Source of the DNA: Bacillus sp. AFS059628 | GTDB taxonomy: Bacteria; Bacillota; Bacilli; Bacillales; Bacillaceae_G | NCBI RefSeq assembly: GCF_002571225.1 | Contig: NZ_NVEC01000008.1 | Coordinates: forward strand, 1 to 64,000 | Direction: 5' to 3' | DNA: 64,000 nucleotides | Shown here: positions 54,341-63,266 of the stretch, one piece after another | Numbering within the stretch: position 1 is the first letter of the stretch | Layout of the letters: the number at the start of each line of letters is the position of its first letter | Notes under the pieces: model-generated | What the model saw: only the letters and a program-made list of their open reading frames with translations | What the model was told of the DNA's origin: nothing | Databases searched by the model: none | Program-made: the position numbers and the translations under genes

Positions 54341-55531
54341 ATGAAAAAATTGGGGAACCTCATCCTGTTTATCGGTTTTCTCACCATTATCTTTTCATTT
54401 GGCATATTATCGTTACTCAAAACAGACCGAGACATTTCACCAGTTGAAAATCGACCGCTCGCTCAAAAACCAGCAGTTACGAAAGAAGCGCTCCTAACTG
54501 GTAGCTTCTTTAAAGATTTTGAAACATACACAAATGATCAACTAATTGGACGAGATGAGCTTATTAAAAACTATACGATTACTCAAATTAATATGGGGAA
54601 ATCTCTCATTAACGACATTATTTTGACTGATGATAAATGGCTCCTGAAAAACCCGGCGTGGACAAAAAAATATAATGAAATTGACCAATCCATGCCTGCT
54701 ATAAAAGATTTATCTCAGTTTTCAAAAGAACAAAACGTTGAGTTTTACTTTGCTTTACCACCGTCAAAAACGAATGCATTATCATTTAAATTACCTTCTC
54801 ATATTCACACGTATGCACAGGACAATTTAAATTACTTTCTAAAGAAACTACCAGCTGACGTAAAACCAATAAAACTTATGGAACACTTTAAAAAGAACTA
54901 TACGAACGCAGAAATACAGGACATGTATTTCAAAACAGATCATCATTGGAATATGGACGGTGCCTTCTTAGGCTACCAATATATAATGAACACAATTGGG
55001 CGACAATCTTCTATATATAAAGGAAAAGAAATAAAAAAAGAAGATTATATTCGTACATGTGCGCAAAACAAACATTTAGTTGGAAGCTTCAACAACCAAC
55101 TATACCAACTCATAGATGCAAATGGTGAAAAATTATGCTACTACACACCGAAAGACGGTTTCAACTTCACAAGTGTGATGGCAAAAGATGTGCAAGGTAA
55201 TGTTCATCAAAATTTAGATGAACTATACGGCATAGAAAAACAAAAAGATACAACATCATACGCAGGTTATTACACGAACGACTATCCAGAAATCGTTATC
55301 GAAAATAATAACGCACCAAATGAAGTACGCGCCTTAGTCCTAAAAGACTCATTCGCAAATGCAATCGTGCCACACTTAGCACAAAACTTTAAGCATACAT
55401 CCATCCTCGACCTGCGCCACTATCACGAAAAAGATGTATATCAATACATGAAAGACAACAACATTAACATGGTATTGTTTGTGTATAGTGATTCAAATTT
55501 GAGCGGGGATATGTTTAAGTTTAAGAAATAG
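54341..55531 (+). CDS. patB2: PatB-type protein of the DHHW family
   Basis: The 396-residue protein has an N-terminal membrane helix (LGNLILFIGFLTIIFSFGIL) and an extracellular domain with the DHHW signature MYFKTDHHWNMDGAFLGY and the C-terminal VLKDSFANAIVPHLAQNF, as in alginate-type acetylation partners (AlgX/AlgJ). With PatA2 it should O-acetylate SCWP. Sequence differs strongly from PatB1. ATG 54341 follows GAAGGAAAAG. The last ~20 codons turn to G/T-ending codons. Two terminators follow. Confidence 0.83.
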   Translation: MKKLGNLILFIGFLTIIFSFGILSLLKTDRDISPVENRPLAQKPAVTKEALLTGSFFKDFETYTNDQLIGRDELIKNYTITQINMGKSLINDIILTDDKWLLKNPAWTKKYNEIDQSMPAIKDLSQFSKEQNVEFYFALPPSKTNALSFKLPSHIHTYAQDNLNYFLKKLPADVKPIKLMEHFKKNYTNAEIQDMYFKTDHHWNMDGAFLGYQYIMNTIGRQSSIYKGKEIKKEDYIRTCAQNKHLVGSFNNQLYQLIDANGEKLCYYTPKDGFNFTSVMAKDVQGNVHQNLDELYGIEKQKDTTSYAGYYTNDYPEIVIENNNAPNEVRALVLKDSFANAIVPHLAQNFKHTSILDLRHYHEKDVYQYMKDNNINMVLFVYSDSNLSGDMFKFKK

Positions 55532-55607
55532 AAAGAAGCCTCTTGTACACGCACAAGAGGCTTCTTTCTATTAAAAAGTCAGTGGGGATTCATCCCCACT
55601 GACTTTT
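55531..55607. terminator. two consecutive hairpins between patB2 and eag
   Basis: The first is GAAAGAAGCCTCTTG with its complement (55531-55569) and the second is AAAAGTCAGTGGGGAT with ATCCCCACTGACTTTT (55574-55607). Both have A- or T-runs, so each can end transcripts from the two convergent genes. The second hairpin resembles, but does not match, the bcr hairpin at 42022. Confidence 0.85.
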
Positions 55608-55626
55608 CATTCTATCTATAATCGAC

Positions 55627-58215
55627 TTATAGATTTGGGTTATTAAGAACGTTCACGTGTACAGCTTGTGAACCGATTTCGCTTGTAATAACATTTTTAT
55701 CTTTTAATACTTTGAATACTAATGTACCTTTGTCAGTGTACTTAGTAGTTAAAGTATCGTAAAGGTCTGCCTTAAAGTTTGGAAGTGCAGAATCACTTGT
55801 TTGAGATACTGTTACATCTCCAAGTTTTACATCGCCAGCGTTAAATACAGCATCGCCGTTTCTATCTAAGTAAAGTTTACCTTGCTCGTCACCAGATTTT
55901 ACAACACGTACTTTATGTTGTGTTTCTTTCGTTAAGTTAATACCTTTTACGATATCATCAAGGTTACTCTTCTCAAGTTCTAACACAGTACCGATGTTGA
56001 TTTTCTTCTCAACGAAGTTTTCTGTTTGAACTGGTTTGAAGTTTACAGATTTAATAGCGATTGTCTCTTGAACGATTTCGATTGTCGCTTTACCAGCAGT
56101 TGCACCATTTTTCGTTAAGTGGATATCAACTTTACCTGGTGCTTTACCTGTTACAACAACTTTATTTCCAACAATTTCAGCTTCAGCTACAGCTGGATTT
56201 TTAGACTCAACTACATAACCTTCTAAGTTTTCAGGATCAGAGTATACGCGATCTGAAGTGTACTTAGATAATTGATACTCAACTTTGTTAGAAACATTTA
56301 GATCAAGTTTTGTATCAGGTGATTGGCCGTATTGACCTACTTTAGATACAAGTTCAAAGTTTTTAAATGCAACGTTACCTTCTGTTACATTCACATATAA
56401 TGAGCCTAAAGTAGCACCGTTACCGTTTTGGAAGTGAACTGTACCTTCGCCTACTTCGTTACCTGTAACCGATACAGTTTTTGTACCGATTGAGCCAGCA
56501 TCCGTTGTTACTACATCTAATCCACCCTCTGCAACTACACCTGTTTTTGGAAGAACTTCTTTAATTGCAGCTGAGTTAGCACCAAATGGATCGCCATATT
56601 GGTCAGTTGTTACGAATGTAACAGGTAATGCTTTATTTTGAACAACTTGTAATTTGTCTGGGTTAGCTTTTACTGATACTAATTTACGAGAATCAGTCGT
56701 TACTTTAAATTTAACATCTTTCGTTACATCACCTACTTTAATAGTAAGTGTAGCTTCACCAGCAGCCTCAGCAGTAATGTAGTTGTTTACTACAGAGATA
56801 ATACCGTGGTTTGAAGATTTGATGCTAATTGATCCTGGATCCACTACTTTATCTTCTCCAGCAATTGTAGCAACTAATTTATTAAGAGATGCTTTTTCAC
56901 CAACAACTAAGTTTTGGCTATTTAAAGCAAAGTCTTTACCAGCAAGCTTGCTACCATAGTTTACAACCCCATCATTATCAGCATCTACCGCAAATACAAC
57001 ATTTTTAATTGCAGAAGCTGGTGTATCAAGATTTTTCACTGTAATGATACCAGTGTTAGAAACTGTTAAACCACCGCGTTTTGTAACTTGTACTTCTACT
57101 TTGTACTCACCTTGCTTAATACCAACAGCTAATTTACCTGTAGTAGAAGTAGCTTCTCCACCTTCAAAGATGTTTGCTGGTGAACCATCTAAGTTATTTG
57201 CTACAAATTTGACATCATGGTTTGCTAAGTTTAAGTACTCAACATCAGCATAACCTTTTTCATCGTTTAATTTGAAAGCAACTGTTTGACCAGCACGATC
57301 ATCATCAAATGTAAGTTTTTCTACTGCTAATTTTTTCACTTCATATACGAATTTCGTTACGAATGATTGGTTTTTCACTTTTACAGTAAGGTCTTTATTT
57401 GGAGCTACTTTACCACCAAGTGTTACAACTGCAGAAGTACCATCAGCACTTGCTTCAATCGCAACTGCTTTGTCTCCTTCAAGAGTTACATCATCAGCAG
57501 AAAGTTTGTCTAAGCCAGTACCTGTTAATGTTAATTTCGCTGGTTCAGAAACTTTCACATCAGTTACATATGCTTGTTGATTATCTTTTTTGCCATATTT
57601 TTTATCTGTTAATGCAATAAATTGAGCTGCTTCTGCACGAGATACAGATTTATTCGGCTCCCATTTATCACCAGTACCTACAGAAATTCCAAGGTTAATT
57701 AGGATGTTTGCTTTTTCTTCACCCCAATGATCTAATAAATCTTCAAATGTCGTAACTAACTCGCCGTTAACTTTATCTTTTAAGTTATAAGCACTTACTA
57801 ACATAGAAGCGAAAGAAGCACGGTCAATCTTTCCATTTGGATAGAAGTTTTCTTTGCCGTCACCTTTAACGATACCAGCTTTTTCTACTGCTGCGATATA
57901 TTTAGCAGCCCATGTATTTTTAGCATCTTTGAAAGAAGGTTGAGCATTTTCATCAACTGGTAAATTTAAAATTTTAGTGAAGATTACAGCCGCAGAAGCA
58001 CGATCGATTGATTCGGTTGGACCATATGTACCGTCTGGCTTACCTGTAATTGCACCTTTATCTACTAAGTAGTTAATAGAACCTTCTGCCCAATGTCCAG
58101 CTGGAACGTCTGGGAATGTTTTACCTGCTGCTGCTACTGGAGAAACAACACCTGCTACCATTGCTGCTGTCATTGTACCTGCGATTACTTTTTTGTAAGA
58201 GTTAGTCTTTGCCAT
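55627..58215 (-). CDS. eag: S-layer protein EA1
   Basis: The 862-residue S-layer protein has a signal peptide (MAKTNSYKKVIAGTMTAAMV, cleaved after AAA at about 29), three SLH domains (about 33-205: VPAGHWAEGSINYLVDKGAI, FKDAKNTWAAKYIAAVEKAG, DHWGEEKANILINLGISVGT) that bind pyruvylated SCWP, and a long Ig-like array, typical of EA1. The start is preceded by GGAGGAAATTT. EA1 is the stationary-phase S-layer in the related pathogen. The 5' ~120 bases match those of sap almost exactly. Length equals that of the reference protein as I recall it. Confidence 0.95.
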   Translation of the reverse strand: MAKTNSYKKVIAGTMTAAMVAGVVSPVAAAGKTFPDVPAGHWAEGSINYLVDKGAITGKPDGTYGPTESIDRASAAVIFTKILNLPVDENAQPSFKDAKNTWAAKYIAAVEKAGIVKGDGKENFYPNGKIDRASFASMLVSAYNLKDKVNGELVTTFEDLLDHWGEEKANILINLGISVGTGDKWEPNKSVSRAEAAQFIALTDKKYGKKDNQQAYVTDVKVSEPAKLTLTGTGLDKLSADDVTLEGDKAVAIEASADGTSAVVTLGGKVAPNKDLTVKVKNQSFVTKFVYEVKKLAVEKLTFDDDRAGQTVAFKLNDEKGYADVEYLNLANHDVKFVANNLDGSPANIFEGGEATSTTGKLAVGIKQGEYKVEVQVTKRGGLTVSNTGIITVKNLDTPASAIKNVVFAVDADNDGVVNYGSKLAGKDFALNSQNLVVGEKASLNKLVATIAGEDKVVDPGSISIKSSNHGIISVVNNYITAEAAGEATLTIKVGDVTKDVKFKVTTDSRKLVSVKANPDKLQVVQNKALPVTFVTTDQYGDPFGANSAAIKEVLPKTGVVAEGGLDVVTTDAGSIGTKTVSVTGNEVGEGTVHFQNGNGATLGSLYVNVTEGNVAFKNFELVSKVGQYGQSPDTKLDLNVSNKVEYQLSKYTSDRVYSDPENLEGYVVESKNPAVAEAEIVGNKVVVTGKAPGKVDIHLTKNGATAGKATIEIVQETIAIKSVNFKPVQTENFVEKKINIGTVLELEKSNLDDIVKGINLTKETQHKVRVVKSGDEQGKLYLDRNGDAVFNAGDVKLGDVTVSQTSDSALPNFKADLYDTLTTKYTDKGTLVFKVLKDKNVITSEIGSQAVHVNVLNNPNL

Positions 58216-58220
58216 TTTAT
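58098..58220. repeat. 5' end of eag nearly identical to 5' end of sap
   Basis: Bases 58098-58220 match 61240-61362 with a single difference (58180 against 61322), covering the ribosome site region, the signal peptide and the start of the mature protein. Synonymous positions are preserved, which points to gene conversion or strong constraint. Confidence 0.8.
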
Positions 58221-58912
58221 AAATTTCCTCCTTCAGGAATATGCTACTAGTTTCATATCATATTAAATTTGAAAACTAGCTAGTTAGAAAAGCCATAAAA
58301 CAAGAAAAACAAAAATACTATAATGAAAAGTAGTTCACTAATAAAATGATAAAAACCGTTAGATGTAAATATAAGGTTTAAATACCATTTTCTGAAACAA
58401 GTTCATCATACTATACAAAACTATTCGTTATCAAGAACTTTATCAAAAGAAAATTCGACACATTCTGATAATTCAGTCTTTTTATTGTATTATTATTATA
58501 TTAATAATACCCAAATATAGAAATGAACAAACTTTTTTCCTATAAACCACTCTCACTATCCCTCGTATATTTTTCATATCGAATACACAATTGGAATTAT
58601 AGCACATATTTCCAATTCATCACCTAAATATTTTTTACAATAAATACAATTTTCAGACTATATTCGACTGAAATTATTATATTTCGACATTTTATTCTTC
58701 TTTTCGAATGATTTTTTAACAGAAAAAGGTGTTAATTTACAAATAATTTACATATCAATGAGGTATTCTTCTATTTTTGAAAACGCTTTCTATTTCTTTC
58801 TCAATAAAACCATTCCCTTCAATCTCAAGTGTATATGAAATAAGTGCAAAATAAAAAGCCTATGATACTCATAGGCTTTTATTGATCATTTCATGTATCA
58901 AATGACTTTTAA
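58216..58912 (-). promoter_or_regulatory. eag leader with 0A-box-like and cre-like sites
   Basis: No gene. TTCGACA (read TGTCGAA on the eag strand) occurs at 58454-58460 and 58683-58689, with a near match at 58663-58669. A sequence fitting the cre consensus (TTGAAAACGCTTTCT) lies at 58777-58791, about 560 bases before the start. A long untranslated leader is implied if transcription begins upstream of these sites. Confidence 0.5.
58854..58880 (-). terminator. terminator of sap
   Basis: AAAAGCCTATGA pairs with TCATAGGCTTTT across a 3-nt loop, 33 nt beyond the sap stop codon. Confidence 0.8.
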
Positions 58913-61357
58913 TTATTTTGTTGCAGGTTTTGCTTCTTTAATAGAAACTGCAACTTGTACAGCTTTATCGAATTCCACTTTTTGTGTTTTTCCTTCTTTT
59001 ACAACTGTCAGGTTTTTCACATAGATAGATGTTGCACCTTTTGCACCAACAGTACCATTTTCAGCTACAACATTTGTGTCAGCAGAAACAAATTCTACAT
59101 TAGAAACTGTTGCTTTTGCTGTAGTTGCAGGTACACCATCAACAGATAAGATATTTAAAAGTGCAGCTTTTAAATCAGCATTTGGAGCTACTTCTTTAAG
59201 AGATGTGCTTGTAAATTCTACTGCTAATCCTTTAGCAGTTGGTGCTGTATCAACAACTTTGAATGAATGAGTTGTGATTAATTTACCATCTAGTACAACT
59301 GTTACTTTATAAGTTTCACCAGCTTTTGCACCTTGACCAACAGTAATTACACTGTTATTTTGTACAGTAACTTGTGCATCAGTTGCAGCTACTTCTTTAC
59401 CTTCTTTGTTTGTTGTTGTTACTTTTAGTTCAGCTGCTTCTGCACCTTTTAATACTAATCCATTTGCATCTACAGGAAGAACTGAAACAGTCATTGCATT
59501 CTTTTGATTTTCCTCAGTAACATATTTATCTAATTCTTTTTCTAAACCACGAACTTCGAATTTAGAGAATACACCTGGAGCTTTTAATTCTAGAGCTAAT
59601 GTAGCTTTTGCTTCTTTTTCACCAGATTTTGCAGTTAATACAACTGTATAATTACCAGCTTCTTGACCTGCTGCATTCAGAACTAATTCTTTGTTCACAT
59701 ATTTAGCTTCTAATTTTTGCTCTTTTAATTCTTTACCATCTTTATCAAGTACTTTCACTGTTACAGGAGCTGTAAACTCTTTACCGTATTGATCTAGTAC
59801 TGGAGCTTTTACTTTTAAATCTGTTACATCTTTTGTAGAAAGCGCTACGTTAGTTTTTTCTAATTTAATTTCTTTCATTGCTTTTTGAGCAAAAGCTTCA
59901 ATTTCAACTGTTTTTGAAACAAGCTCTTTACCATTCGCATCTTTAACAGTTACTTTTACTGGTGCGTTTCCTGCAGATAATACAGTTACTTTACCAGTAG
60001 CTTTATCTACTACAGCAACTTCTGTGTTTAATGACTCATATTCAACTTTTCCAGTTGTTACTGCATTAAATTGATCTTTCAACTCTACTTGAACGTAAGC
60101 GTTGTCGCCTTCGTAAACTTTATTGTTTTGTTTGAAATCTTTAGAAGTAAAGTCAGCTTTATTTTGTTCTGCAACTGTCCAGTTAGAGATTGAAGCTACT
60201 GCAGCACCTTCAGCAGAAACTTTTACTGTTTTACTTTCAGCTACTACTTTACCGTCTTTTTTATAAACAGCTTTTACAGTAGTTGAAGTACCTTTTGCTA
60301 AAGTGATTTCACCTTTTGCATTAATTTTTTCTGAAGCTGGAGTTACAAATTCGATACCTTCTGGTGAAACAACTTCAGTACCGTTTTCATCTTTAACTGT
60401 GAATTGTAATGCAGTTGGCTCATCAGCTACAACTGTTTGGTCAGCCATTTCGATTGTTTTTGCTTCTAAAGAACCTACAACTACTTCAGCTTTACCAGCT
60501 TTGTTTACATCTACAGTGTAAGTTTGTTTAGCTGCTAAGTTACTATATAATTCAACTGTAGCAGATTTTTTATCTTCTGATAAAGTTACTTCTTTAACTA
60601 ATACTTTATCGTTGTTAGCTTTGTTAGTTACTTTGATATCTTCTTTAGTTAATTTTTCAACAGATTTGTTGAATTTAACTTCTACTTTTTGAGTTGTAAC
60701 TGCTTTTGCAGATTCAACTGTTGTTGCTGTTGTACCGAACTGCTTGTCAGTCTTAGCAATAAATTGAGCTGCTTCTGCTTTAGTTACAGATTTATTTGGC
60801 TCCCATTTGTCGCCAGTACCAACAGAGATTCCTAATTTAACTAGGATGTTAGCTTTATCTTTACCCCAGCTATCTTTTAAATCATCGAATTTAGTTTCTA
60901 GAGGACCGTCTACTTTAGTATCTAATTTGTAAGCTGATACAAGAAGAGATGCCATAGAAACGCGGTCGATTTTTCCGTTTGGATCGAATTTTCCGTCGCC
61001 TTTACCTTTAACAACGCCAGCTTTTTCTACAGCTGCGATGAATGGAGCAGCCCAGCCCTCTTGAGCGTCAGAGTAAGATGGTTTAGCATCTTTATCGATT
61101 GGTAAGTTTAAGATTTGAGCCATCATTGTAGCTGCTTCTGCACGAGTTAATTCTTTTCCAGGCTCGAACATTCCTTTGTCGTTACCTTTAACTGCGCCTT
61201 TTTCTACTAAGTAGTTAATAGAATCAATTCCCCAGTGATCAGCTGGAACGTCTGGGAATGTTTTACCTGCTGCTGCTACTGGAGAAACAACACCTGCTAC
61301 CATTGCTGCTGTCATTGTACCAGCGATTACTTTTTTGTAAGAGTTAGTCTTTGCCAT
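58913..61357 (-). CDS. sap: S-layer protein Sap
   Basis: The 814-residue S-layer protein has the same signal peptide as EA1, three SLH domains (about 33-215: VPADHWGIDSINYLVEKGAV, DAQEGWAAPFIAAVEKAGVV, SWGKDKANILVKLGISVGTG) and six Ig-like domains ending IKEAKPATK. The region after the SLH domains is nearly identical to my memory of B. anthracis Sap, but residues about 97-190 differ, with stretches closer to EA1 (LVSAY, DKWEPNKSV). Start follows GGAGGAAATAT. Sap is the exponential-phase S-layer in the related pathogen. Confidence 0.95.
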   Translation of the reverse strand: MAKTNSYKKVIAGTMTAAMVAGVVSPVAAAGKTFPDVPADHWGIDSINYLVEKGAVKGNDKGMFEPGKELTRAEAATMMAQILNLPIDKDAKPSYSDAQEGWAAPFIAAVEKAGVVKGKGDGKFDPNGKIDRVSMASLLVSAYKLDTKVDGPLETKFDDLKDSWGKDKANILVKLGISVGTGDKWEPNKSVTKAEAAQFIAKTDKQFGTTATTVESAKAVTTQKVEVKFNKSVEKLTKEDIKVTNKANNDKVLVKEVTLSEDKKSATVELYSNLAAKQTYTVDVNKAGKAEVVVGSLEAKTIEMADQTVVADEPTALQFTVKDENGTEVVSPEGIEFVTPASEKINAKGEITLAKGTSTTVKAVYKKDGKVVAESKTVKVSAEGAAVASISNWTVAEQNKADFTSKDFKQNNKVYEGDNAYVQVELKDQFNAVTTGKVEYESLNTEVAVVDKATGKVTVLSAGNAPVKVTVKDANGKELVSKTVEIEAFAQKAMKEIKLEKTNVALSTKDVTDLKVKAPVLDQYGKEFTAPVTVKVLDKDGKELKEQKLEAKYVNKELVLNAAGQEAGNYTVVLTAKSGEKEAKATLALELKAPGVFSKFEVRGLEKELDKYVTEENQKNAMTVSVLPVDANGLVLKGAEAAELKVTTTNKEGKEVAATDAQVTVQNNSVITVGQGAKAGETYKVTVVLDGKLITTHSFKVVDTAPTAKGLAVEFTSTSLKEVAPNADLKAALLNILSVDGVPATTAKATVSNVEFVSADTNVVAENGTVGAKGATSIYVKNLTVVKEGKTQKVEFDKAVQVAVSIKEAKPATK

Positions 61358-61362
61358 TTTAT
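61240..61362. repeat. 5' end of sap nearly identical to 5' end of eag
   Basis: Partner of the tract at 58098-58220 (122 of 123 bases the same). Confidence 0.8.
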
Positions 61363-62027
61363 ATATTTCCTCCTTAGGAATGTAATACTAGTTCCATCAG
61401 TTTTTAAATAGGTATTCTATTTATTTTTGAAACTAGTAGATATAAATGTGGTTAAGATATCCTTTATACAGAATAATATAATATTCCATACCATAGAATT
61501 ACACACCATTTTTATCCAATTAAAAACATCAAATTCGACAAAAAAGTGAATTTTCGCAATTATGAACGATCGTTTTTTCGACTTTTATTTTAAAAATCCA
61601 GATTATAAAATCAGAATATTTTAAAAAAGTAAAAAACGCGTCAGAATTACATTTTTAACAATATTTTCATAACCATTTACAACTATAGCAGAAAAACGTT
61701 TGCAATTTCAATATCTAATTATAAAGATATTATGACATTAATCGACAACCTATTTTTCTACAATTCGACATTTTTCTAAGCATTAGATTTTTCAAAATCA
61801 CCATACCTATTTTCTTATAATTTATTAAATAAAACGCTTAATCCTAACATTCACTATATATTAATGTTAGGATTTTCAAACATACATCTTATCTCTCAAA
61901 CTTCTTTTTTTATGAGCACGCATGTAAAACCCCTTATTAAATTCGACATTTTTATACAAATTTTTATTTTCTTTCGACATTCTCTTTTTTTCAAAAAATA
62001 AAAAGAGGATGTCCTCTTAAATTAAGG
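61358..62027 (-). promoter_or_regulatory. sap leader with four 0A-box-like heptamers
   Basis: No gene. TTCGACA occurs at 61534-61540, 61764-61770, 61942-61948 and 61973-61979, all in the same orientation (TGTCGAA on the sap strand), plus a near match at 61577-61583. The first is followed by AAA, giving a full TTTGTCGAA. TGTCGAA is the core of the Spo0A-binding 0A box. A weak cre-like site lies near 61690-61705. The stretch is very AT-rich. Confidence 0.55.
62003..62018 (-). terminator. short hairpin after csaB
   Basis: AAGAGGA and TCCTCTT form a 7-bp stem with a 2-nt loop about 10 nt past the csaB stop, with an A-run on the plus strand that gives a T-run in the transcript. Confidence 0.55.
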
Positions 62028-63125
62028 TCACATTCCTCTTTTTTCGAACTCTTTTGAATTCAGATCACTTATGATGTATCGAGATGCTGTTGAAATTTGC
62101 TCTCGTAATTCTTCTACTCTTTGTTCCAATGTTGCTTGTACATATTCTTTTTGTTCTAGTTGCTTCATTGCGACATTATACAAAGTTTCAGCTGTCCAGT
62201 CACCATCTACGTTTCCGATAATCGGCTGATTTACTTGTTGTAAAAATGAATCGATCTTTGGATCATATGAAATACCGACCACAGGAATATTAGCAACCGC
62301 AGATAATATGAGCGCATGAAGTCTCATACCGATTAGAAGCGAACATTCCGACAAAATTGAAATTTTTTCATGAATGTCCAGCTTATATGGAAGCATATGA
62401 GCTTCTTCTCCCATTAAGTTAATAATATCGCGTGACGCATTTTGATCAAATGGTCCATGCATTGGTACGAATAAAATATGATATCCATCACGCTTAAATT
62501 TTTTCAGCGTATCCGCTAACTTCTTCATATAATCTTCTTTCGCGTCCCAATACCTCACACTAACTGCAATTACTTTCCCTTGAATTGAATGTTTTTGCAG
62601 CCACTCCGACTTCATTCCTTCTGGTTGACATGCCAATACTGGATCTGGAACTAGTTCGATATCCTTCTTAATACCAATCTCTTTTAAATACAAAAATGAA
62701 TCTTCATCACGAACTGATATATATTCCGCTTTTGATACTTGCCATTTCACTAATAAACGATTTTGCCTTTTCGTAATTGGACCAATTCCTTGCGCATAAA
62801 TATAATACGGCTTCTTCAAAAAACGAGCAATTCGCATAATACCTGTATAATACAAAATACTTTTAATACTCGTTTTATCTTGCAGGAGGCTTCCCCCTCC
62901 GCTAATTAAGCCATTACTTCTCTTTATTTCCTTATAAATTGCTCTTATATCCCAACGATTTACTGCCTCTACACCGTACATTTTTCTTGTATAGTCGGGG
63001 TCATTCGAAAGTACAACAAGCTCAAGAGTAGGATCCTCTTCATGTAGCGCTTTAATAATTGATTGCAAAATTGCTTCGTCCCCAACATTATAAAAACCAT
63101 AATATCCTGATAAAACTAACCGCAC
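62028..63125 (-). CDS. csaB: CsaB polysaccharide pyruvyl transferase
   Basis: The 365-residue enzyme adds ketal pyruvate to the SCWP that SLH domains bind. It starts (V)RLVLSGYYGFYNVGDEAI at GTG 63125, with GGAGGAG 7 nt away; upstream open sequence lacks such a site. Family features include LISGGGSLLQDKTSIKSILY, YYIYAQGIGPITKRQ, SVRDEDSFLYL and the C-terminal LIGMRLHALILSAVANIPVV. Its gene is separated from csaA by 141 nt and precedes sap on the same strand. Loss abolishes S-layer attachment in the related pathogen. Confidence 0.95.
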   Translation of the reverse strand: MRLVLSGYYGFYNVGDEAILQSIIKALHEEDPTLELVVLSNDPDYTRKMYGVEAVNRWDIRAIYKEIKRSNGLISGGGSLLQDKTSIKSILYYTGIMRIARFLKKPYYIYAQGIGPITKRQNRLLVKWQVSKAEYISVRDEDSFLYLKEIGIKKDIELVPDPVLACQPEGMKSEWLQKHSIQGKVIAVSVRYWDAKEDYMKKLADTLKKFKRDGYHILFVPMHGPFDQNASRDIINLMGEEAHMLPYKLDIHEKISILSECSLLIGMRLHALILSAVANIPVVGISYDPKIDSFLQQVNQPIIGNVDGDWTAETLYNVAMKQLEQKEYVQATLEQRVEELREQISTASRYIISDLNSKEFEKRGM

Positions 63126-63266
63126 TCTTAATCTCCTCCAACATTTCGCAATCAACTTTTTGTCATGCAACAAATTGCTATCAACTCTTTAATAAGAAAA
63201 GTTGGATAACTTCAAATTGATTTCTTTCACAAACATATAAATAACCATACCCATTTATGGACAAAT

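Noticed and set aside
55574-55607. Hairpin as a third bcr repeat
   Set aside because: Only the GTGGGG/CCCCAC core is shared; the conserved bcr ends (GTGAAACTTTAATC and GGGATAAA) are absent, so it is a terminator.
55627-61357. Proof that the strain is B. anthracis
   Set aside because: Sap and EA1 also occur in other B. cereus group strains, and the mosaic SLH part of Sap differs from the B. anthracis protein as I remember it.
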